In this document: positions 56,401-64,000 of the stretch, piece after piece
Numbering within the stretch: position 1 is the first letter of the stretch
Layout: each line of letters begins with the position of its first letter
From: Apoda limacodes
Lineage: Eukaryota; Arthropoda; Insecta; Lepidoptera; Limacodidae
Assembly: GCA_946406115.1 (NCBI GenBank)
Contig: OX291544.1
Coordinates: 21,221,521-21,285,520, forward strand
Length of the DNA stretch: 64,000 nt
Direction: 5' to 3'
Notes under the pieces: generated by a model
Databases searched by the model: none
The model's input: only the letters and a program-made list of their open reading frames with translations
What the model was told of the DNA's origin: nothing
Program-made: the position numbers and the translations under genes

Positions 56401-59155
56401 ATAATGAACATAAGATAAACAAAAATCAAGGAGTTCCTCATTCACAGTGATTGTTTTGAGCACCCCATTTTGTGGTATGATAAAAATTTGAATAGATTTT
56501 CAGAACGTAATAAATATTTGTGAATCGACTATTCCTCTCAGAAAGATATTTTGCGATTTACTACCTAATTAGCTTCCAAATTTTCTCTGTAAATCTTTGC
56601 CCTTTCTAACTTTTCAAACATGTGTTCTAAGAATTTAAAACAAATAACAATAATTAAACTAAAAATCCTTTTGATTATTATTTTATACATAATTTGTTTC
56701 TAAAGCATGTTTTTCAGACATTCGCTTTATTTTTTTATATATAATTGAACCCTAAGTACTTACTACTGTCACTTGACCAGTTTTTACATCTAACTATTAT
56801 CTGTGCTAATAATAATCAAAGAATTTTAAAATAGAATAAAGCAAAAAACCACAAAATAATATTCTTTAGTTTAATTTAGATTATAACACATGACGTGAGG
56901 ACACATTTATAGGATAAGTGTGTTGGATTGAAAAAATAAATTTATAATAGACATTTGATCTTTTCAATTAGACGTTTACAAACAAAACATTTCAAATTAA
57001 TTAAATACATTGACATAATACGTATTATAATTTCCCACGAACATTTCTTTCGAATTTGGTTACAAAACTAACTTAAGATAAGCTTAAAGTAAATTTAGAT
57101 TCTTGGTGGGGCTCAATAAGTCTGGACATCTCAATATATTTTGTATAGAAAACTAGAATAATAGAAACTTCACATTCATTTAAAACCTGTCTGCCCATAG
57201 TCCAATAGAAAATGTCACCATGATCAAGAATGTATCGATTTGATTTACGGGCATAAATAAACACAGACATTCACTTATTTAATGACAAAAAAAAAACAAA
57301 TAGAAAATAAAATCTAAATTAAGGTTTCTTTTATTTACTGCTTTATATTTAAGACTAAGCACTTGGAGATTTGAACTTCAAAAACAACTGTTTCCATATT
57401 CCATGTTCTTCTGTATCGTATGTTTTTTATTTAATTTTTAATAAATTCGGTCAGCATTTGTCGTCCTCTATGCATTGTTAAGCTTGTAGTTATCCATAAA
57501 GTCCATATTTTTATTTACATGTAGGTATATATACCTATCTACAAACTTTGACGTATAAAATACATCCCTTAGCATGAGCAACTTTATTATCTTAATTCCC
57601 TTTTTAGTTTTAAGCACTTGGATGACAGATGTTTACTAGAAAATATCCTTGAAAATCATACTACAAAGTAGCTGTGTCCTGCGGCTTCACCAGCAGGCAA
57701 ATTATTTCCGTGGGAACACTTGATAGTAAATAAAATCGTGCATTAAGAGGGCGATATAGGCCAGAAATCTTATTTCTGTAATTCTAACGTTGTGTATGTA
57801 AGGCACTATAAATAATTAGATAATGTCATATACATTACTATGAGATATCTATGTTATACCCTTCTTAAGTAATTTATACCGTAATGACGCCTTGAAACTT
57901 TTAATTTTTTGTATGGAATGTAACGTTATTACCGTTTTGTAGTCACATTTTTTTGACTTTTTGCTACAACTTAGAGTCAATGCACTAGATAACAAGCTAT
58001 TATAATTATTTAACCAACTTTAATTACAAGCAAATCCAAAAGACGCTTTAAAAAGTGTTAAAACAATGGTCAATTCCAGATTTTTTATTACAAAATACAA
58101 TAAATGAAAATCATTCAGTGAGGTAATGCACTAGACAAAAGCAAGTTTTATTACATATATTTTTTTCAATCTGTATTTTCGCAGTCTTAAGTAACTTTTA
58201 CAGTATTGAACTTTATCAGCTGCTGGGAAATGTACTAGGTACTACACACGTGTTTTTTAATAAACAACACAATACGGATCCTGTGTTTTTGTTTACAATG
58301 TAGAAGTGTAGGGCTCCATCAATTTAGGCATATTTGGTGATTGTTGACACGGTAGTAGCCTTACAGGGATTGAGTAAAGATAAGGAGCGTTCGGAAGATT
58401 GCATCACTGCTTACACAACTGGACCACCAAAATAGTCATTCATGTATTACGAAATGGGTGTGTTTGATTAGAAAAAATGTATTCGTCAATGGGCGTAGAT
58501 ATTGCTAAGAAATACGGTATCTTATGTGAGGATTGACATGATATTGGTTATAATAGAGTTTTTTTTTTTATTGAGAACAATTATGAGGTGATTTTCCTTG
58601 TTTGTAAGTGGGGCTCATCTCTGCGCCTACGATTCTGAAAATAATTATGCAATAGAAATTGACACTATCCCCAAGCAAAATGGGCTGTCTTGTTTTGATT
58701 TATCTATTTAAATAATATTATGTTCGAAATATTAATCTTTGTAAATCAAGTCTGAAGAAAGGGGGTACTATTAAGCTAGTAAGCAACGGGTGGACCTGAT
58801 TTTTTGGCGCAGGCATTTTAATATTTAACATTATGCTTGCAAACATTTAATTATTTTTGTGTTAACATAAATAAGTTACTAAGTGTTAAAAAATTCGTTG
58901 CTAACATTTCGCGTCGCTCTAAGAATACGGTTCGCGGTGCTCGTAGCGCGCTTTATACGATTAATGTACTTAGGTAACATTTTACTGATAAAATTAAATT
59001 TTGTAAATATTATCTCAAACCAAATAGCTATGTTTGTGGTTTTCCAAAATCTTAAAAAATGTTTTACTGGCACATTAATTCCTGGACAATGTGTTCAAAA
59101 TTTTATAGTGTTTGATTTGTAAATATCTATCAATAATTTGTATCATATAGAGCCA
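53428..59155. other. long AT-rich stretch, repeat traces only
   Basis: Family B traces at 53790-53882 (GACAGACAGACAGACCGACG, AAGGGTTCC, CTACGGAACCCTAA) and 54590-54760 (GGTCCATAGACTTTT, GTGAATGCTAAAATATGCAA). A pair of imperfect inverted blocks around 54780-54935 (TTCGAAACCAGTTTTC... and ACTAGTTTCGAAACTATTTC) suggests another small element. Short frames at 57073-57270 and 58879-59122 lack motifs. No gene was found. Confidence 0.4.
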
Positions 59156-59347
59156 CATACAACTTCCAGACCCTTGAAGACCTAGTACATAAATCTTATA
59201 AACACACAAAATCTTCATGGAATTAAGAAATACAATATAAATTATACATAAATAGATATAATCTTTCTTCCTGAGTTGCAGATTCAAGTCCTGGCTCGAG
59301 CTTAATCTTTTAACTGCATCTTTGCTATGAAAGTATTTATTTATATT
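59156..59347 (+). mobile_element. tRNA-derived SINE, family A (second copy)
   Basis: Shares ACACAAAATCTTCATGGAAT and AGAAATACAATATA with 5300-5340, then the B-box region AGATTCAAGTCCTGGCTCGA and the TTTGCTATGAAAGTATTTAT tail with 5481-5550. The D-arm and anticodon part seen in the first copy is missing. Confidence 0.65.
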
Positions 59348-59904
59348 ATCATATAGAGCTAGATGGATTGATAATACAGTGCAGTGCCGCCAGCTGACGA
59401 ACACAGAGTAAAACAGCGTAACTTAAATATTATCAATTTTTAGGAAAAAGAAAACAAACATCGATATAAATCGAATCGATTATAAATATATTCTTAGTTA
59501 TAATAAAAACATGATTAATTTGTAATTTTTTCTTGTTTTGACTTTTTCAATTAAGAATGATAACATTATAATTATATTACAATGTTACAAATTTTATCTT
59601 AGAGTATTTTTTGCGCTAAAACTCAGTTCGAAATTTTATAAGGACCATTTCACACTAATTAACTTTATAGTACAATAAACGTTAAAGACATTGAAAAATA
59701 TGAGTGAATCCAGCAGCGAGACATTTAACACAAGTACAATTACTAGAAACGGTATAATTTCTGAGTTTTCGCGCGAAAAGTACCTTAGAGAATAAAATTT
59801 GTTGACTACCTGCAGATTGCAGACATTCAAAAGGACATTCAAAAAAAAACAAGTGCTAGTACTTTTTCAAAGATTATATTGTTATCATACTTAAGAGACT
59901 ACGA
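59348..59904. other. AT-rich stretch, nothing recognised
   Basis: Only short AT-rich frames; no motif. Confidence 0.4.
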
Positions 59905-60265
59905 TTGGGAGCGCCTCTCAGCGTGCTTTATACAAACGATTTTTTTCTCACTTATTTTTGGCACTCGCTAATCAAAAACTACGAAACTTTGAAGACATGT
60001 TCTAGTAATAAATATCTAGGTCTGCAATGTGCCAGTTTTCTATTAAATTTTATAGTTCAAAACTTAAACAGGATTCTAGGTTTTCATACAAATGGTTTCA
60101 AAAAGATTTCTAGTTAATAAAAACATTTTACAAGGTTTTGGAAAACCGCAGTCATTGGTATTCAGCTTAGGATTATGATTAGTAAATTCCACAGAGATTG
60201 ATCAGTAAATGTCAATAACAAATAAGAAATTCGTTTGTATGAAGCCGCGAATCGTACCCTTTTAA
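59905..60265 (-). repeat. interspersed repeat, family C (copy 2)
   Basis: Reverse complement of 8700-9060; see shared blocks AAGACATGTTCTAGTAATAA and AGATTTCTAGTTAATAAAAA. The plus-strand frame 59905-60117 lies entirely within it and is not a gene. Confidence 0.6.
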
Positions 60266-61059
60266 TTGAATCATCCAAAACATGTATTATACTTACTTAA
60301 TGTTGAATTTAGAAGGTAAAATTAAGAAGCAGTACTACGTGACAGAAAACTGAGTAAAAACAAGGATGACGCGATACGCTTAGTTAAAGCGTGCGTGAGT
60401 AGTGCAGCTACATCTCAACTTACTGAGATTTTCATTGAAATACATAAGTTAAATTAATAATTTATTTAATAAATATACATCATTGTTTTCAAAAAATGCT
60501 TTTTCTTAGGGTCTAAAGCACTATCACGGCTATGCTTTAAGAAAGTTGTAAATTAAAAGCACTAAGAACTTTGAAGGTTTCTTTACCATAACTTGAACAA
60601 AGCAATGAAAAGGAGTCAGCCTTTTTTAGTAATTATTTTATGGAACAAAAGTTGATTCACGTTTTTCAGGATTTGCACTATATCCCGATTTTTTTCTTGT
60701 AAGTATTTTTAGATTATATTTTACGTTATTCCCGTTAAAGTTAGATCAAAAATTGTGTTTCGCAAGGGTGTAAAATTATTTGCGTCTCATGCCTGTATCG
60801 CTTTGCTCAGGATTCTATTTTTAAACCACTCGCTACGCTCGTGGGTTTGATTTTGGTATCGCTTCGCTGGCTTGGTATTTAATATAGGTAGTCATGTCAA
60901 ATAAATACCTACTTTGCAACCTTGAATAACAAATAACTATGAATCAGTCTTACAAGTATATACCTATATATATTTATAAACATACATATATATATTGAAA
61001 TACATAGATAACATAAAGAGAGAGATAGAAAGAGAAAGCCACGACTACACTGATGTTAT
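60266..61059. other. AT-rich stretch
   Basis: CGCTTCGCTGG and CACTCGCTACGCTCGTGGG blocks near 60795-60870 suggest an interspersed repeat. AT microsatellite ATATATATTTATAAACATAC around 60963-60990. No gene. Confidence 0.35.
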
Positions 61060-61071
61060 AGTAGAATATAG

Positions 61072-61251
61072 AAAAAGCTTAGATGCGGGCAAATGATGGC
61101 GGCCATGCAAGCGCACGGGGCGGCGGCTGCGGCGGCGGCACGGGCGCGCTCAGTAAACAAACAAACACCACAGCACGATGCACTGGCCTGGACCCGCACC
61201 GCTGCCTCCTCGCACTTCCAGCTGCCTGCAATGTGCTTTAACACTTTTCAG
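61072..61251 (+). CDS. GC-rich, polyalanine-coding island; possible exon of an unidentified gene
   Basis: A sharp GC island in AT-rich DNA. On the plus strand, after a TAG at 61069-61071, the frame reads through ATG 61093: MMAAMQAHGAAAAAAARARS, then VNKQTPQHDALAW..., to a TAG at 61249-61251. A GTAAAC at the RARS point (61151) could be a donor. The minus strand is also open (61056-61244) with an alanine run. Short alanine runs next to M/Q/H are frequent at the N-termini of insect transcription factors, but I do not recognise this one. It could equally be a CpG-rich regulatory block or a repeat. Confidence 0.25.
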
Positions 61252-61364
61252 TAGAACAATCTATATATAAAAATATGCTAGACAAAAGGATATGATATGA
61301 TATGATACGCTCACAACAAAGCTCCGTAGCTATCTCCATCTTGTATTTATTCAATTCTATTTAT

Positions 61365-61680
61365 CCATACTATTGTTATAAACGTGAAAGTGAGTTTGTT
61401 TTTGTTTGTTTGTTTGTTTGTTTTTTTTGTTTGTTTGTCATTCACGTTGCAGTGGAGCGGAGATAAATGAAGGGATGGTGTAGGACATAGGCTTTTTATC
61501 CCGGAAAATTGTTCTTAGAAATAGTTATTCCTAAGCAAATTCCACGTTGGACGAACTATAACTACATCTGTGGCTGTTTAAGCAAACTTTCTTACGATAA
61601 TTAAAAAGTTGTGCAAAAAATATTTTACCGATACCCGAATTAGGCGCGGGCGAAGCGACTGGCAAAAGCAAGTTATAAAA
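61365..61680 (+). mobile_element. RTE- or SINE-type repeat, longer copy
   Basis: Layout CATACTATTGTTATAAACGT, AAAGTGAGTTTGTTT followed by a TGTT microsatellite, GTCATTCACGTTGCAGTGGA, then GGACATAGGCTTTTTATCCC with GGAAAATT, and finally GGCGCGGGCGAAGCGACTGG. This is a well-known lepidopteran repeat pattern with the (TTTG)n stretch near the start. Confidence 0.6.
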
Positions 61681-62049
61681 AAACAAGTGCTAGCTATTAA
61701 TAGGAAATTTAAGTTTGTTTGAATTACAGTTTAACAACTAATGTAGTTAGAATCGGAGTTTATAGTATTTGCTATTTAAATACAGTATACGGTACATTCT
61801 AGAATACTTACTAGTTGTGATATATCAAAAACTACAGTTGACGTGAAATAATATACTCGGGTATAGATACATTCTGTAAGAGCAAATTTGGCATCTTTGG
61901 GCCCTTTGGGTACGGAACCCTAAACAAAATGAAGACATTTGTTCAACCATATTCTAACTTTAAATAATTTCTATAATTGCACCGCACGCAATCGACAGGA
62001 AATTCATCCTCACAGCATAGAACCTAAATCGCCACGCAAAGTGCGGTTT
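61681..62049. other. AT-rich stretch with a family B trace
   Basis: GGGTACGGAACCCTAAAC near 61906-61923 is a family B end. Nothing else. Confidence 0.4.
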
Positions 62050-62275
62050 CAGAGAAACTTCCTTCCGCGAACGCAAGTTGTGGAATGAGCTCCCTGCCAA
62101 AGTTTTTCTCCAGAGATTACAGAATGGGGTTCTTCAAGAAAGGAGTGATTCGATTTTTAAAGGGCAGCAACATGCGAGTAGTGTCGCAGGTGTTGCAAGC
62201 AACTATATGCTAGAGTAAACCAACAAGCGGTCTATTCGCTTGTTTGCCACCTTTTCTAGTATTAATATCATAAAG
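62050..62275 (+). pseudogene. LINE 3' end (CR1/Zenon-like), decayed
   Basis: Contains GCAAGTTGTGGAATGAGCTC with CCTGCCAAAGTTTTTCTCC, which in frame is the LWNELPAKVF motif. This is followed by GGGTTCTTCAAGAAAGGAGT, GTCGCAGGTGTTGCAAGC and CGCTTGTTTGCCACCTTTTC. Stops and shifts throughout. Confidence 0.65.
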
Positions 62276-62839
62276 ATTATCTCGCAGCAGAGTGCAAGCA
62301 GCACCGCTGTAAAAGTTAGTCCGCGTGGAGTTGTAAAGGCCCTGGAAGTTTTTTTTATAAAAACTTTATACGCCATAGGCGTTATCTATCTACCAGCCGA
62401 CCTTTGATTAATGCAGAAATATTGAGAATGGGGTGTTCAAATCGGAACGGTTAAAATGGTTAGCTTAAAAAGGTTAGGTTAATGGTATAGCGTTTATAAA
62501 ATAACATAAACATATACTAAAATATATATATAAAAACATACAATACATATTAAAAGATGAATACATATAGATAGATTCATACATATAGACAAGTATAAAT
62601 AGATATGCAGATGAAATAAAAGTTTTCTCCAAGGACATTAACCCTTTAATTGTTAAATTCGTTAATTGCTATATATTGAACTTCAATATTAAGGCTTTGT
62701 CACTGCAACAAATCTGCTTGGTCAGGCTGACTGCAGTAACATTGTTGTAGCATTAAACATCGACAGCATTGTTAAATTATCAAAGTACAAAGTGACAATA
62801 AAAACGTTGTCATTCTGTCTATGGACCTTGGTGGGCTCC

Positions 62840-63030
62840 ACAGTAACAAAGTTTTTTGACAATATTTTTTTTCAGTGCAGTATGAGGTTCTTCAAGAGAA
62901 AAGTTGTTAGATTTCTGAAAGGTCGACAACGCGCGAGTGATACCCCTGGTGTTGCAAGCGTCCACAGGCTACAGTGACCGCTTACAGTTAGGCGGACCGT
63001 AAGATTGTTTGCCATCTTAGGAAGATTAAA
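62840..63030 (+). pseudogene. LINE 3' end (CR1/Zenon-like), second copy
   Basis: ATGAGGTTCTTCAAGAGAAA, GTTAGATTTCTGAAAGGTCG, CTGGTGTTGCAAGCGTCCAC and TTGTTTGCCATCTTAGG, then an A run (63028 onward). The translation RFFKRKVVRFLKGRQRASDT with PGVASVHRLQ is the end of the LINE ORF2. Confidence 0.65.
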
Positions 63031-63177
63031 AAAAAATTTGCAAAGAGAAAATTTAAAACATCTAATATAGCGGCGCTAGTTGGAAGAAGACTACCGGCCA
63101 ATATCGCTTCCAAGTCACGCCACGTACATATTTAAACTAGGCAGAAAAACGCAAGAAGTAGCGCGCTATGGACACCG

Positions 63178-63415
63178 AAATAATAATAAATAATACACAC
63201 AGCGCCGTCTGGCTCCAAAGTAAGCAAAGCTTGTGTTATGTATACCAGAAAACGGATACAAATACATATATATATATTTTTTGTAAATACATACATATCA
63301 TACATAAATACACCCAGACTCAAGACAAACATACAAATGTATGGCCAGTGCGGGAATCGAACCCACACCCTCTGCACAGCAGTCAGCCACACTACCAACT
63401 AGGCTGCGACGGAGT
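63178..63415 (-). mobile_element. tRNA-derived SINE, family D
   Basis: On the minus strand, 63412-63341 is tRNA-like, with A-box GCCTAGTTGGTAGTGTGGC and a perfect B box GGTTCGATTCC. The body follows (GTATTTGTATCCGTTTTCTG, CAAGCTTTGCTTACTTTGG, CAGACGGCGCTGTGTG). Truncated copies lacking the promoter are at 9095-9190 and 18680-18745. The overlapping ORFs on both strands are spurious. Confidence 0.75.
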
Positions 63416-63439
63416 AAGCTCATTATGACGGTCAAAGAT

Positions 63440-63660
63440 ATTTTTATACCACTAAGGTGGCAAACAAACTTAACTTTCCGCCTGATGGTAAGCGGTTACC
63501 GCAGCCTATGGACGTTTGAAACACCAAGAGCATCACTCGCGCTTTTAGGACCCTTTAAAAATCTAATACCTTCTGCCTTGAAGAACCCCATACTGTAGTC
63601 CCTGGAGAAAACTTTGGCAGGGAGCTCATTCCGTAACCAAGTTCTTAAAGTTATGTAAGT
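63440..63660 (-). pseudogene. LINE 3' end (CR1/Zenon-like), minus strand
   Basis: The minus-strand translation reads TWLRNELPAKVFSRDYSMGF, then FKAEGIRFLKGPKSASDALG and VSNVHRLR. It is followed by the tail core (ACTAAGGTGGCAAACAAACT in plus-strand sense at 63452-63471). Confidence 0.7.
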
Positions 63661-64000
63661 GAGTAATTTGGAGTCGGCGCCAAACAAACAAGATCAATGC
63701 GCCGACTCAAAAATAGTTAAATATCTACTTATATAATTAAGGAATTTAGTTAATAAGTCTAAAAATGTTTATTTTATTTTTCCGGCTTTTTCAATCGGTT
63801 TCAATATTATTTTTTTTAATTTATGATTATTAACTTGTTTTAAAGATAGAGTACAAAGCCTTTATTAAAAATATTTTTCAAATTTTAGTTGATGCTGCTA
63901 TAAAATCTTTTTTTTTCTAAATTCGATATCAAGAATTGTTATTCATTTTGTAGTTTTAAAACAAAATTGGAGGCCGTATCGAAAAAGGGTTTTTTAAATT
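63661..64000. other. AT-rich stretch to window end
   Basis: No ORF or repeat recognised. Confidence 0.4.

Noticed and set aside
63341..63412. Functional tRNA gene on the minus strand
   Set aside because: The B box is perfect but the sequence continues into a SINE body seen elsewhere in the window, so it is a SINE promoter.

Overview
The window looks like repeat-dense nuclear DNA from an insect, most likely a moth or butterfly. It is AT-rich and has no bacterial-type gene organisation. It carries many interspersed families of the kind common in Lepidoptera: Jockey-like and other non-LTR retrotransposons, tRNA-derived SINEs, foldback MITEs and a Tc1 element. Almost every coding stretch is transposon-derived and most are broken. 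The only two places that may belong to a host gene are a short candidate first exon with a strong splice donor at 21093-21132 and a GC-rich, alanine-coding island at 61072-61251.

The dominant object is one very large LTR-type retroelement at 29813-47266 (17,454 bp). Two 5,444-bp direct repeats (29813-35256 and 41823-47266) lie exactly 12,010 bp apart and look identical wherever I compared them. They begin TGTAG and end CTACA, and the element is flanked by a 4-bp target duplication, AAGT. A primer-binding site follows the left repeat and a polypurine tract precedes the right one. The 6.6-kb interior has no gag, protease, reverse transcriptase or integrase. It holds structured repeat arrays instead: about 19 short hairpin units, repeated 36-nt hairpins, and a TTAGG-like array. 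Each LTR carries a sequence that folds as a type III hammerhead ribozyme (32223-32299 and 44233-44309), on the same strand as the primer-binding site and polypurine tract. The architecture is that of a plant retrozyme (non-autonomous LTR element with a hammerhead in each LTR, 4-bp duplication), but in an insect and far larger; self-cleavage would release a 12,010-nt RNA. This is the main candidate for an undescribed system.

Left of it, 1-2034 is the 3' part of a Jockey-like element with an open reading frame and poly(A) tail, and 15430-16124 is a deleted relative. Degraded reverse transcriptases lie at 6560-6850, 12815-14670 and 23925-24430 (minus strand). A composite locus at 26106-29155 is a tandemly organised interspersed repeat into which a 2.1-kb transposon with about 435-bp terminal inverted repeats has inserted; that transposon carries the remains of an unrecognised protein with a HALTGCD motif. 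Right of the giant element are a Jockey remnant (48540-48960), a Tc1 element (52527-53425) with intact ends but a transposase lacking its DNA-binding half, and clusters of SINE and LINE tails up to the end of the window. Long stretches between these are AT-rich with no recognisable gene.
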